Shown here: positions 1 through 7,726 of the stretch, one piece after another | Position numbering within the stretch: position 1 is the stretch's first letter | Layout: each line of letters starts with the position of its first letter | Assembly (NCBI RefSeq): GCF_000688335.1 | Contig: NZ_JHZX01000001.1 | Span: 2,790,001 to 2,854,000, forward strand | DNA from: Sediminibacter sp. Hel_I_10 | GTDB lineage: Bacteria > Bacteroidota > Bacteroidia > Flavobacteriales > Flavobacteriaceae | Reading direction: 5' to 3' | DNA length: 64,000 nt | Position numbers and translations under genes: made by a program | Notes under the pieces: generated by a model | Seen by the model: only the letters and a program-made list of their open reading frames with translations | What the model was told of the DNA's origin: nothing | The model's database searches: none

Positions 1-474
1 ATAATTCGCTTCTTTTGTTTCTATAAGGCAAACTTTAGAGTGATTCCATCCAAACAACACATTTATATTAGCGTACTGTCTATTCACTGTGCTCAGTAGG
101 TCACAGATCATCATATTCCGGCTTAACATCGTATCGCTAACCAAAAGCGTTATCTCATCCACCTTTCCAGTTTGATGAAGTTCTACCAATGCATTTATAA
201 CGCGCTTATTAATACTGTACGTTGTGGCCAACAAATGTTTGGCGCTCTGGTTCTCTAAAACCACAGGTATAAACGTAAATGCATTGAAGGACTTCTCACT
301 TTGCAGAAAAAAGAACTCCTCGGCCTCTGGCAATCGAGTAAGTTCCTTTTTTATGCTAGAAACCTTTTGGTAATGGGCCAACAAATATTTAGAAACAAAA
401 CTTCCAGAAACCGACGCCTGCTCTATAGGAGTAGGCTTAGCATCTGGAAGTGAAAAGAACTTATTACGCTTCAT
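1..474 (-). CDS. Phospholipase D-like prophage protein (3' part off window)
   Basis: The N-terminal 158 codons of a leftward gene that runs off the left edge of the window. It begins MKRNKFFSLPDAKPTP. Near the visible end the segment FGWNHSKVCLIET carries an H-x-K pair resembling the first half of the HKD motif of the phospholipase D superfamily; the rest of the motif would lie outside. The ATG sits 3 bp after the stop of the 322-aa gene upstream, so the two are translationally close and belong to the same late unit, probably driven from the promoter near 1480-1518. PLD-like proteins do occur in Bacteroidota prophages, but their virion or DNA role is not established, and I assign none. Confidence 0.6.
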   Translation of the reverse strand, partial: MKRNKFFSLPDAKPTPIEQASVSGSFVSKYLLAHYQKVSSIKKELTRLPEAEEFFFLQSEKSFNAFTFIPVVLENQSAKHLLATTYSINKRVINALVELHQTGKVDEITLLVSDTMLSRNMMICDLLSTVNRQYANINVLFGWNHSKVCLIETKEANY

Positions 475-477
475 ATA

Positions 478-1446
478 CTAGCTGATCTTAGCAATCCTTG
501 TATCTACGAGCTCCAGTTCTTTTTTTGCGAGGTTAAGCTTGTCTGCAAATTTGGTTTTTGCATCTCCATCATCCATCTTCTCTAATTTTCCGTTGTCACG
601 GCTTATATTGGCGCGCAGTGTTTTTTGACGTTGCGATAATTTAATGCCTGGTAATTCATCTACCTTTTTTTGTAGCATGGTCATTTCAAAAATGGGGTGC
701 TTTCCAAGTATCTCACCTTCATTTTTATAGTAGTTCAGCTCGTCGTAGATATCTAGGTTCAATTCAAAGTTTTCTACGGAAACCTTAGCCAATTCAAAAA
801 TCTCATCTTCTGAAGCTCCAGCTTCTAAAAGTTTTTTGATTTCCTCACGTGAATCTTTAAACTTACCGTAAGCCGTCATTTTATCTGCCACTAAAACCTT
901 AAGTTCGTCCGGACAATCGTCTGCAGATAAAAACGGAAATTCATCACGTAACTTTACGTTTTGCTTTACGTCTTCAGGCGCGTCTAAAAACGGATTTACA
1001 AAAGTTTCCTCTACTTTTTTATAATCTTGAATAAATTTAATAAGGTCCTCTTTTTTGCGAGACTCCAGCTCTACTTTTACAGCTTCAGAAATATCATTGG
1101 CCAGTGGCACAATTTCTTTGTGATAATTGGCAGTCTCAAGATCTATAGCGTTTATCGTTTCTTGAAGTTCTTGAGAAATATCTAGAACAATTTCTAAATC
1201 TTCAGCTTTACGCTCTTCTTTTTTGGCAGATCTGATGTCTGCCTCTGTAATGTGAAATAGCTTTTTTACATCATACTCCAGACTGTCTAAATTTTTGGGA
1301 CTATAACCTCCGGCATTGTAAAATCTTTTTTGAAAGGGGGTAGCATCCTTATGATCTAAAAGGACCTGCAGCAGATCGTTAAAACGGACTTTTAAAGCAG
1401 CAATTAAAAAGATGGTCAACACCTTTTGTTTTAATGTAGTTTTCAT
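478..1446 (-). CDS. Prophage protein of unknown function, charged and coiled-coil rich
   Basis: A 322-aa protein rich in Lys, Glu and Asp with long predicted helices, for example residues 75-150 and 195-320, so it is probably an elongated or coiled-coil protein. The N-terminus (MKTTLKQKVLTIFLIAALKV) is mildly hydrophobic but also charged, and does not look like a clean signal peptide. It is the first gene after the terminator at 1526-1556 and lies 31 bp from the -7-like box of the predicted late promoter (1477-1518). It is followed within 3 bp by the PLD-like gene. The location next to head and tail genes suggests a virion assembly or scaffold role, but I recognise no family. Confidence 0.75.
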   Translation of the reverse strand: MKTTLKQKVLTIFLIAALKVRFNDLLQVLLDHKDATPFQKRFYNAGGYSPKNLDSLEYDVKKLFHITEADIRSAKKEERKAEDLEIVLDISQELQETINAIDLETANYHKEIVPLANDISEAVKVELESRKKEDLIKFIQDYKKVEETFVNPFLDAPEDVKQNVKLRDEFPFLSADDCPDELKVLVADKMTAYGKFKDSREEIKKLLEAGASEDEIFELAKVSVENFELNLDIYDELNYYKNEGEILGKHPIFEMTMLQKKVDELPGIKLSQRQKTLRANISRDNGKLEKMDDGDAKTKFADKLNLAKKELELVDTRIAKIS

Positions 1447-1476
1447 ACGTATGTATTATTAAGTTCTTAAGAAGTC

Positions 1477-1518
1477 ACAATTTAAGAGCAATTGCATACG
1501 CTTACCGTGACATGGTTT
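1477..1518 (-). promoter_or_regulatory. Predicted phage late promoter P1 (17-bp element plus -7-like box)
   Basis: The 17-mer TTACCGTGACATGGTTT (plus-strand reading) lies at 1502-1518. Read leftwards, exactly 17 bp separate it from an octamer TAAATTGT (1477-1484) at the place of a -7 box; this is a weak match to the flavobacterial TAnnTTTG. The same 17-mer with the same spacing precedes two other leftward prophage units (5587-5603 and 8906-8922). It lies just downstream of a terminator, as expected for the start of a new transcription unit. Confidence 0.55.
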
Positions 1519-1525
1519 GATACTA

Positions 1526-1556
1526 AAAAAGGCCCTGCAATACGCAGAGCCTTTTT
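1526..1556 (-). terminator. Rho-independent-type terminator after the 272-aa virion gene
   Basis: Inverted arms 1526-1538 and 1544-1556 (AAAAAGGCcCTGC / GCAGaGCCTTTTT) with one mismatch and a 5-nt loop. Read leftwards the hairpin ends in a T-run. It lies 26 bp after the stop codon of the gene ending at 1583 and directly before the predicted late promoter P1. Confidence 0.75.
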
Positions 1557-1582
1557 AGACCAATTAAATAATTCAAATCATA

Positions 1583-2401
1583 CTAAGCGGTTCTTTGACG
1601 CTCCACCAAGTATATAGTAGCGCCACCGTCAACAACTTCAAAAGAAATGGTTGCACCATCTAGAGCGGTCCATGTGGTACCCGAGCTCAAGATAACGGTA
1701 GCCACTGTTTTATCTCCTGCAGTTAATGTTGCAGGTGCTGCACCTCCAGAACCAATTAAGGTAATGGTATCGCCGTTTTCAAAATCAAAATCTGTAAGAG
1801 AGATCTCATCCGTTACATCTAAAGCTTCTACTTTAAATTGGTACCCTGAAGCTTTCAATAAATCTATTGAAACATCAGTTGCTGCAGGCGCTAATGTTGG
1901 TAAAACACCTCTATAATGACCAGGAACAAAGCGTGTGCCTTGTATTTGCTCAAAGGTTAAGGTGTGGCCAGTTTTGTCCTTATTGGCTTGAAAGTTATTT
2001 TTCAAACGCATTGGAGCACACTTAGTGCCATAGACACGAAGCTCGTTGCTTGTGCAGGTACCATAAATAACAATAAGGTCTACGCCGAGATTGTTTTGCG
2101 TAAACTCTGCAAATTCTAAATCATCGCCAGGGTGAGTAGCAATAAATTTTTGCATATACTGCTCAGCATCTACTTCTCCTGAAGTTTCATACGTTGCGTC
2201 TTGGTTAACGCCTGTCATGTACACGTTAGCTATTTTAGCGCCCGGCTTCAAAACATAATTACCAACCATTAAAACACCTTTGCTGTTTCTTATTGGCGAT
2301 ACGGAAATATCACTAGATCTTACGATATGGACATTTGGATCTTTTGGTACCGCGGCGCCTACGCCTGGTCCCGATATATTTACATCATCAAAAATATACA
2401 T
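1583..2401 (-). CDS. Probable phage virion protein (tail-tube-like or head-associated)
   Basis: A 272-aa protein directly downstream of the capsid gene. Residues 1-175 form a globular domain I do not recognise by motif. From about residue 185 onwards there is a beta-rich, Ala/Gly/Thr-rich region (for example DFENGDTITLIGSGGA) that resembles the C-terminal region of the capsid gene, which carries similar GGA, TLT and NGGA patches. Such shared Ig-like modules are usually surface-exposed on virions. Position after the capsid gene and before a terminator is typical of a major tail or head-decoration protein; the assignment rests mainly on context. A possible attenuating hairpin (2418-2442) lies between the two genes. 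Confidence 0.6.
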   Translation of the reverse strand: MYIFDDVNISGPGVGAAVPKDPNVHIVRSSDISVSPIRNSKGVLMVGNYVLKPGAKIANVYMTGVNQDATYETSGEVDAEQYMQKFIATHPGDDLEFAEFTQNNLGVDLIVIYGTCTSNELRVYGTKCAPMRLKNNFQANKDKTGHTLTFEQIQGTRFVPGHYRGVLPTLAPAATDVSIDLLKASGYQFKVEALDVTDEISLTDFDFENGDTITLIGSGGAAPATLTAGDKTVATVILSSGTTWTALDGATISFEVVDGGATIYLVERQRTA

Positions 2402-2417
2402 AATAAAAAAGATTAAA

Positions 2418-2442
2418 CCTACCCCGAAATAATCGGGATAGG
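2418..2442 (-). terminator. Hairpin between capsid and next virion gene
   Basis: Arms 2418-2427 (CCTACCCCGA) and 2433-2442 (TCGGGATAGG) pair with one mismatch around AATAA. Only a short T-stretch follows in the leftward direction. It may be an attenuator or an mRNA processing/stability stem that lowers expression of the 272-aa gene relative to the capsid, or merely the boundary of the capsid message. Confidence 0.4.
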
Positions 2443-2456
2443 ATTTTGGGTTATAC

Positions 2457-4619
2457 TTAAGGGGCTATGGTTCTGGCAACTTCTGTCCAAACACCGTCAA
2501 TCTTCACAAACGTGATATTATCGGCGGCATCTGCAAGTACAGCTTGAGCCGTAACCTCTATGTTTCCGGTAACGTCATTAATGGTCACTGTTCCACCAGC
2601 GCCACCGTTAACAGTGATTTCCTGACCTTCAAATCCTTCTGTAATACTGTCTAGAGTATCATTTGCACTTCCTTCAAAATCGAATGTAGCGCCTTCAGAA
2701 GCATCAATGCTATCAACATAGGTTGCGTCTTCTGGAGTACTTACTTGAGGAGCATTTGTTCTCTTGATTTCAGTCAATGAAGTATCACCATTAACCCTTA
2801 AGGTCAATGTACCGCCAGAATTTAAATTAAAATCAGCGTTTCCGGCTAACGTGATGTTTCCATCATCAGTAACTTTTCCTGATGCTGCAGTATTGCCAGT
2901 AATCTTAACGATTTGTCCAGGATAGGTGCCTTTGATGTTTTCAATATCTGTAGCCCATGCACTGTTTACTGAAATGTTGCTGTATGGTAAAGTAATTTCT
3001 CCGGTAGTATCGTCATAAAGGCTTACAGAAGTGTCATGAAGATAAGGAGGCATATTACACCAAACTGTCTGTACCTTAAACTCAGCAGGATCACCATCTT
3101 TGACCTTAGTACCAATATGTTTGAATCTTACACCAAACTTATAATCTCCAAAAATGTAGAGTAGTCTAATAAGCATTTCAAAATGTAGCAAAGATTTTTC
3201 TCCAGGTACATTTTCCATAAGCTCAATATTGTTTTCATCGGTAATTAACATGAAGTCAGACCCTTCAAAATCTCTTAACGGATAGAAACGAATGTTAGGA
3301 TAATTTTCAATCTCCATCACATCGTCTTGAGCAAAATTGTTGTCCATACCAAAAAGCTGACGCTTTCTAGATTTATATTTTCTCATCCAGCTAGGAGACA
3401 AATACAAGTATAATCCTTCTTGGTTCTTATCCTCTTCCTTAAGGTTAGATTCAATAAAAGCAGGAATATAATCTACAATATTGGTAACTGTAGGATTGCC
3501 AATATTTGCAATCTTGAATTTTTTATCAATAAAATATGCTCTCCAAAGCTTAACAAGTATTCCTTCAGCTCTGTTTATTGCCCTACCAGGAATAGTTGCG
3601 TTTTCTGGAGTTTTGACATAAACACCATTAATTGCGACTCTACGGTCTTCTTGTCTCGCTTTCTTCATTAACTCAGAAATCAAGAATCTTACAAAACTCA
3701 TTTTATAAGCTTGCGAACCTTCTTTATTATACTGGCTTAACCAGCTAGTCAACATTTCCTGTAAATAATAGCCTTGAAATTCAATATCAATTTGAGCAGG
3801 ATATATCTGCGACTCTTCTGGCTGAATTAGTTGCTTGTTTTTAGCTAACCATCCCTTTTTTCTAGCTTGGGAAATCTCACCAGAAACAATATTGCCATCT
3901 GCAACTTTATCGTCTATATTGGTTCTAACGTTCCAATGAGAAGGTAAACCAAAATTATCTCTCTCCAAAGAGTTAAGATCTGCATTCGTTTCACGAACAT
4001 ACAAATCTGCATCATCATTCAGTTTTTGAACTTCAACTTTAGATAAGCCACTGATATCAAAGTTCTTGATTAGCCCTGCAGCCGCTTGGTTCCAACGTCT
4101 ATCCTCAAACTTATCCCAGGCTTTACCTGAGCCTAAAAAATGCGTTTTACTGTGCATATCCTTAAGGTTTTTTCGATCGCCTGTAACTAAAGGCGAGTCG
4201 CCCTCTGGCTCTTTAAGCAGCTTCTCAATCATCTTGTCAGACTTTTTGATATGCTCGGTCAATCCGGTTAAAATTTCTTTCATCTCTGGGGTTTTGGCTT
4301 TTTTAGGATCTTCCAAAGCTTCCTCGGCATCTTCTTGAGATAAGCCGTGTGCTTTTAGCAAATCCATAGCCTCTTTTTTAAGGTCCACGAGCTGTTGATC
4401 TTCAACATCATCGTTTTGTCCTTTAGCTAAATCTTCTAGCTCTTTGTTCATTGCATCTACAACATCACTAAGCTTTACTTTTTCGCCTAATGCATCCTGT
4501 AACTGCTGCTGTTGCTGTTCGGTCAGGTTAATCTTTCCATCTTCGATCAAAGAGTCCGATTTAAACATAGCGGACATAATTTGAAAAAGCGCGAAAGCTC
4601 CTTTAAATGGGTTTTTCAT
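2457..4619 (-). CDS. Major capsid protein with N-terminal scaffold-like and C-terminal Ig-like regions
   Basis: A 720-aa protein encoded just after the S49 protease, the usual position of a major head protein that the protease matures. Residues 1-145 are Lys/Glu/Gln-rich and helical (for example TEQQQQQLQDALG), like a delta/scaffold domain removed on maturation. Residues about 150-545 form the globular core. From about 560 the sequence changes to Thr/Gly/Asn-rich beta repeats (NITLAGNADFNLNSGG, VNGGAGGTVTIND), like an Ig-like decoration module. 720 aa is long for a capsid protein because of both extensions. The family call is from context and architecture, not from a diagnostic motif; a fused protease-scaffold-capsid system is the alternative reading. 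Confidence 0.7.
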   Translation of the reverse strand: MKNPFKGAFALFQIMSAMFKSDSLIEDGKINLTEQQQQQLQDALGEKVKLSDVVDAMNKELEDLAKGQNDDVEDQQLVDLKKEAMDLLKAHGLSQEDAEEALEDPKKAKTPEMKEILTGLTEHIKKSDKMIEKLLKEPEGDSPLVTGDRKNLKDMHSKTHFLGSGKAWDKFEDRRWNQAAAGLIKNFDISGLSKVEVQKLNDDADLYVRETNADLNSLERDNFGLPSHWNVRTNIDDKVADGNIVSGEISQARKKGWLAKNKQLIQPEESQIYPAQIDIEFQGYYLQEMLTSWLSQYNKEGSQAYKMSFVRFLISELMKKARQEDRRVAINGVYVKTPENATIPGRAINRAEGILVKLWRAYFIDKKFKIANIGNPTVTNIVDYIPAFIESNLKEEDKNQEGLYLYLSPSWMRKYKSRKRQLFGMDNNFAQDDVMEIENYPNIRFYPLRDFEGSDFMLITDENNIELMENVPGEKSLLHFEMLIRLLYIFGDYKFGVRFKHIGTKVKDGDPAEFKVQTVWCNMPPYLHDTSVSLYDDTTGEITLPYSNISVNSAWATDIENIKGTYPGQIVKITGNTAASGKVTDDGNITLAGNADFNLNSGGTLTLRVNGDTSLTEIKRTNAPQVSTPEDATYVDSIDASEGATFDFEGSANDTLDSITEGFEGQEITVNGGAGGTVTINDVTGNIEVTAQAVLADAADNITFVKIDGVWTEVARTIAP

Positions 4620-4630
4620 TTTCTTTGGGT

Positions 4631-5545
4631 TTAATTATTACGGGTTAAATTGTATGCTTCTGCAAGAGCTTTGGCTACTTGCATTGCCTCTTTCATAGAG
4701 CCAACTCTATTGATCATGTTTAATCGCACAGCTTCCTCTGCGCCGAAGGTTCTGCCCGTTAATACGCCTTCCTCTTCTAATAGATTAGGATGTGCTGTTT
4801 TAACGGCTGCCTGAAATTTTTGAGCCATAGGGCTTAAATGCATATCTCTAAGCATTTGTTTTCCCTTTTCTTCATCTTCCTGAATGGCACGCCATATTTC
4901 ATTTTTATGTGAAGACTCTTCCGGATAGACCTCATGAACTTTTACGCCCATTTCCTCGTAGTATTTTGTAGCGTCCATCCATGAGCTTACAACGCCAATA
5001 CTTCCAAAGCGTGCTGATATATCATTATCGGCCATTTGAACATCTGCAATAGCATCTGGTATCCATCTGTGTAAAGACAAAGAGGCATCACAAATAGCCA
5101 CAACTGGCTTTTTCTTACGTTTAGCAAAATCTATAAAAGGCGAAATAGCAGAAACAGCGCCTCCAGGACCATCTATATAAATAACAATAGCTGCTACGTT
5201 CTGTAAATTGTTTACAAAATCAAGTTGTGCAATAACTTCATTAGCCCCAAGCATCCACCAATTGCCATATTTCATCATAGGGCCAACACAGTTAATCTGT
5301 GCAATAGATCCTTCAGGAATTTCAGATACAGATCTTGGAGCAATGCGATTGTAATTATCGTCATAAAAAGAGAGAAGGCTTTCAGAGCGGTCAGTTTCTT
5401 TGCTTTCTGAAGCGTTATTTTGGGTCACTGTTTTGAAAAAATGACCTAATTGTAGGAGACCACTATGGCTAATAAGCCAATGGCCAGTCAAAATCTCATT
5501 TAAAACAGTGCGGTTATCCAGTAGTTTTACGGAAAACTTATTCAT
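4631..5545 (-). CDS. S49-family (SppA/ClpP-fold) prohead protease
   Basis: A serine peptidase expected to cleave the scaffold region of the capsid during head maturation. The hallmark is an AAIVIYIDGPGGAVSA segment (the ID-x-PGG strand of SppA), followed by DASLSLHRWIPDAIAD, where the second Ser aligns with the SppA nucleophile, and FGSIGVV, the conserved GSIGV stretch. The start at 5545 (MNKFSVKLLDN) is preferred over an upstream in-frame ATG at 5572, because it lies 17 bp below the predicted -7 box whereas 5572 would lie upstream of the box. The gene ends 11 bp before the capsid gene. The usual Gly-Tyr after the nucleophile is His-Arg here, so the active-site loop is divergent. Confidence 0.85.
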   Translation of the reverse strand: MNKFSVKLLDNRTVLNEILTGHWLISHSGLLQLGHFFKTVTQNNASESKETDRSESLLSFYDDNYNRIAPRSVSEIPEGSIAQINCVGPMMKYGNWWMLGANEVIAQLDFVNNLQNVAAIVIYIDGPGGAVSAISPFIDFAKRKKKPVVAICDASLSLHRWIPDAIADVQMADNDISARFGSIGVVSSWMDATKYYEEMGVKVHEVYPEESSHKNEIWRAIQEDEEKGKQMLRDMHLSPMAQKFQAAVKTAHPNLLEEEGVLTGRTFGAEEAVRLNMINRVGSMKEAMQVAKALAEAYNLTRNN

Positions 5546-5561
5546 TTGGGTTGCTTTTGAA

Positions 5562-5603
5562 CAAAAAAACAACTTGTAGGCATTTCTTACCGTGACATGG
5601 TTT
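5562..5603 (-). promoter_or_regulatory. Predicted phage late promoter P2 for protease-capsid unit
   Basis: The 17-mer TTACCGTGACATGGTTT at 5587-5603 is identical to the copies at 1502 and 8906. Read leftwards, 17 bp separate it from TTTTTTTG (5562-5569), which matches the TAnnTTTG -7 box except at position 2. The protease start codon follows 17 bp later. Confidence 0.6.
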
Positions 5604-5630
5604 TTAAGTATTTTCTTAAATTATTTAAAA

Positions 5631-5656
5631 AAATTATATCATTTATGATATAATTT
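5631..5656. promoter_or_regulatory. Perfect 11-bp-arm palindrome: operator in divergent region
   Basis: Arms 5631-5641 (AAATTATATCA) and 5646-5656 (TGATATAATTT) are perfect inverted repeats around TTTA. The site lies between the leftward protease-capsid promoter and the rightward regulatory gene pair. It overlaps the expected -33 region of the rightward promoter, whose -7 box TATATTTG is at 5670-5677. The likely ligand is the XRE-type regulator encoded at 6108, by analogy with autoregulated phage repressors; that link is inference. Confidence 0.6.
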
Positions 5657-5669
5657 AAAATAAAAGATG

Positions 5670-5677
5670 TATATTTG
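5670..5677 (+). promoter_or_regulatory. -7 box TATATTTG of the rightward regulatory pair
   Basis: Exact match to the flavobacterial TAnnTTTG -7 element, 69 bp before the ATG at 5746. No clear -33 TTG is present; the palindrome at 5631-5656 occupies that place. Confidence 0.5.
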
Positions 5678-5745
5678 AATATCGAAAGCAATAAAGCTGG
5701 AAAACTAAAAGTCTCGCGCAGGACATTAAAATCGGCAAAATCATT

Positions 5746-6108
5746 ATGACAACTTTATCAACTACAGTATTTAAAATCAACGGCCAATTCGACATCTACG
5801 CTTCTGAAAATACGGTGAGATATCAAAATTACTCTGATCTTGCAGAGGAAATGGGCTTAAATTGGAAAGAAATGTCAAAAAGAGCTCGTTCTAACTTTAG
5901 AAGAAAAAATCAAGAGAACATTAAGCCTATTGCTACCAATATTGAAGCTTTTCACATTACCGCAGAAGTTCCACAAATATTTGATGAACATCAGTTAAAG
6001 GAGGCTACTATACATCACCTTATTTTCCCGTCATCAAACACTATTTTTCTTAAATGCAAAAATGGAAAAACCGGTTACTCTACCTCTAATTTTTCAATAA
6101 CAAAATAA
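5746..6108 (+). CDS. Small prophage protein of unknown function, cotranscribed with an XRE regulator
   Basis: A 120-aa basic protein on the strand opposite to nearly all other prophage genes. The middle (NWKEMSKRARSNFRRKNQE) is strongly positively charged, with an Arg/Lys-rich helix suited to nucleic-acid contact. I recognise no family. Its TAA stop shares one base with the ATG of the next gene, so the two are translationally coupled. A -7 box and a palindromic operator lie upstream. Together they look like an independent regulatory or moron module inserted between the lysis and head genes; a role as antirepressor or toxin-like partner is possible but unsupported. Confidence 0.7.
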   Translation: MTTLSTTVFKINGQFDIYASENTVRYQNYSDLAEEMGLNWKEMSKRARSNFRRKNQENIKPIATNIEAFHITAEVPQIFDEHQLKEATIHHLIFPSSNTIFLKCKNGKTGYSTSNFSITK

Positions 6109-6422
6109 TGAACAACCAAGAAAACACAAACGAGCAGCAATGGAAGCTGCTCGTTCTTCTTTTAAAAGAAATAGCAATTGATAAACACGGCACAGGCTGG
6201 CAAACTCATTTAGCAGACAAAACTAAATTTGCACAAAGCAATATTAGTAGAATGTTCGGGCTAAAATACACGCCCTCTCTAAAAAATTACCTCATTATAG
6301 CCAAGGCTTTAGATGTCAATTTTTTCTTTGAGTCTAAAGATAGCGACACAGATCTAAACCAATGTTTTGAACGCGCCATGGAAGCGCTGGGGAGAAGGCC
6401 CGATAAATTGCCCAAAAACTAA
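6108..6422 (+). CDS. XRE-type helix-turn-helix regulator
   Basis: A 104-aa DNA-binding protein. The segment LADKTKFAQSNISRMFGLKYTPSLKNYLIIAKALDVNFFFE fits the Cro/C1-type HTH: a helix, a turn at Q-S-N-I-S-R, then the LxxYLxIAKAL pattern with the ALDVN continuation found in XRE proteins. The C-terminus (residues 75-104) is acidic and then basic. It is coupled to the preceding gene by TAATG and its 3' end overlaps the convergent spanin gene by 4 bp. The likely operator is the palindrome at 5631-5656, so it probably controls its own pair and perhaps the adjacent protease-capsid promoter (5562-5603). Confidence 0.8.
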   Translation: MNNQENTNEQQWKLLVLLLKEIAIDKHGTGWQTHLADKTKFAQSNISRMFGLKYTPSLKNYLIIAKALDVNFFFESKDSDTDLNQCFERAMEALGRRPDKLPKN

Positions 6423-6952
6423 GGCAAAAAACCAACCCGCTTCCGGAGGACCATGTAAGTGGCAATTATCAAAAGCAGTATCCAAAACCACGTCGGGATC
6501 CTGCTTATCCAGGTATTGGTTTCCCTAGAATTTAATTCTTGATCAATTTTTAATTGTTCTCCAGTACTCAAGCTATCCGCTTTTTTAATATTCTGATCAA
6601 CAGCTTCTATCTCATTTTCTTCAGAAACTTTACTAGACTTAGAGTTTGAAATCTTTAAATTCTTAACGCCTGTAAACGTTTTTTTATAGCCGTTTTCAGT
6701 TTTTTCGGTTAAAACGGTAACATTGCTCGTGCTGTCTGCCTCAATTTCTACGATTTCATTCTCAAGGAGCTCAATGCTTTTTACCTTTTTTGCGCTCTTT
6801 TTTTTGAAATTAATTTCTTCAGAAGAAACCCTGGTTTTAAAAGCCTCCGATTTTAAAGTGCTTACGATCGACTGGCGCTCGACCGTTTTCTTTTTGACAG
6901 AGCAGCTGCTCATTAAGGCTAATATTACTAATACTAAAAGTTGAGTTTTCAT
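6419..6952 (-). CDS. Candidate unimolecular spanin (outer-membrane lipoprotein with C-terminal TM)
   Basis: A 177-aa protein starting MKTQLLVLVILALMSSC, a lipoprotein signal with lipobox Cys17. A long periplasmic stretch rich in Lys, Ser, Glu and Asn follows, and then a C-terminal transmembrane helix (WFWILLLIIATYMVL, about residues 155-169) with a positive tail (RKRV). Lipid anchor at one end and inner-membrane helix at the other is the topology of u-spanins such as phage T1 gp11, which fuse the inner and outer membranes at lysis. It follows the holin and endolysin genes, the expected place. I use the ATG at 6952 because the upstream in-frame start overlaps the endolysin gene and would remove the signal peptide. 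Confidence 0.65.
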   Translation of the reverse strand: MKTQLLVLVILALMSSCSVKKKTVERQSIVSTLKSEAFKTRVSSEEINFKKKSAKKVKSIELLENEIVEIEADSTSNVTVLTEKTENGYKKTFTGVKNLKISNSKSSKVSEENEIEAVDQNIKKADSLSTGEQLKIDQELNSRETNTWISRIPTWFWILLLIIATYMVLRKRVGFLP

Positions 6953-6962
6953 ATCTATATAA

Positions 6963-7427
6963 TTAATTCTTGATTTGAAAATGCATCCAATCGTAATCTT
7001 TCTCAACTCCAAGACTGATAAAGCCATGTTTATAAAAAATATCGATCATGGGCTTGTATTCTGGCCTCGCAAATCTTGCTGTTCTCTTAGATTCTCTTAA
7101 TTCATTACGTGCAGGATCTAAATCTATAGCAATACCCCAAGCGTGAGTAGACCAAGAGGAACCACCTCTCATTCTGCGATAATTAAAACATCCACCAAAA
7201 AGATCAATACCTAATCTTTTTATTTCTGCGAGACCATAATATTGGAGCAGATCTTCAAATACTGCAGTAAATTTATCTGCTAATAATTTATGACAACTCA
7301 TCCTGGTCACAGTTACTTCCAAATCCCAAGCTAAACGCATAGGGTAAGGTAATTGTATCACCGTTAAATAGCCTTTTCCTGTCTCATTTGGCCTTCCGTA
7401 TTTTGCAATAATTTGGTTTGTTGTCAT
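6963..7427 (-). CDS. Endolysin, M15-family peptidase (L-Ala-D-Glu / D-Ala type)
   Basis: A 154-aa zinc peptidase that would cut peptidoglycan stem peptides for cell lysis. The M15 signature is clear: SSWSTHAWGIAIDLDP supplies His95 and Asp102, and the C-terminal DWMHFQI supplies His149, the third zinc ligand. There is no signal peptide, so export through the adjacent holin is expected. The ATG overlaps the holin stop codon by 4 bp (ATGA). The candidate spanin follows 10 bp later. The length is normal for phage M15 endolysins such as the VanY/PeptM15_4 group. Confidence 0.88.
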   Translation of the reverse strand: MTTNQIIAKYGRPNETGKGYLTVIQLPYPMRLAWDLEVTVTRMSCHKLLADKFTAVFEDLLQYYGLAEIKRLGIDLFGGCFNYRRMRGGSSWSTHAWGIAIDLDPARNELRESKRTARFARPEYKPMIDIFYKHGFISLGVEKDYDWMHFQIKN

Positions 7428-7711
7428 CCTAATATATCTTTATTTGTGTTAGAATCTGCTGCTTGATTATTATCTCTTATTTTATCCCATACTGTCAGTG
7501 CACTTGTACCCCCGGAGAGCATTAAAAAGCCATAAAATACTTGTATAGCATATTGATTAACTGGCCTTTCTGTGAAGTAGTGAATCATTACTATCCAAAG
7601 ACCAACAATTACAGCCATTACAAAAGAGAAAAACATGGTTAAGGACTTCCTGCTCCATTTACCGTGATGGTTCTTGAGCGTATCATTTATGATTTGGTTT
7701 AAAAAATTCAT
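7424..7711 (-). CDS. Putative holin with two transmembrane helices
   Basis: A 95-aa protein with hydrophobic segments at about residues 27-45 (MFFSFVMAVIVGLWIVMIHY) and 56-74 (AIQVFYGFLMLSGGTSALTV), a short basic N-terminus and a polar tail. It immediately precedes, and overlaps by 4 bp, the M15 endolysin gene. Size, two-helix topology and position are those of class II holins that release the endolysin into the periplasm. No specific holin family motif is visible, so the call depends on the lysis-cassette context. Confidence 0.7.
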   Translation of the reverse strand: MNFLNQIINDTLKNHHGKWSRKSLTMFFSFVMAVIVGLWIVMIHYFTERPVNQYAIQVFYGFLMLSGGTSALTVWDKIRDNNQAADSNTNKDILG

Positions 7712-7726
7712 GTTATCGTAGGTTTT

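Noticed and set aside
1583-1916. Rightward 89-aa frame opposite the virion gene
   Set aside because: It is a mirror frame of the Thr/Ala-rich coding sequence; no promoter or neighbour supports it.
6953-7027. N-terminal extension of the spanin gene
   Set aside because: It overlaps the endolysin gene and would bury the lipoprotein signal; the start at 6952 is better.
7656-7670. TTACCGTGATGGTT as a fourth late-promoter element
   Set aside because: It matches only partly, lies inside the holin coding sequence and has no -7 box at 17 bp.
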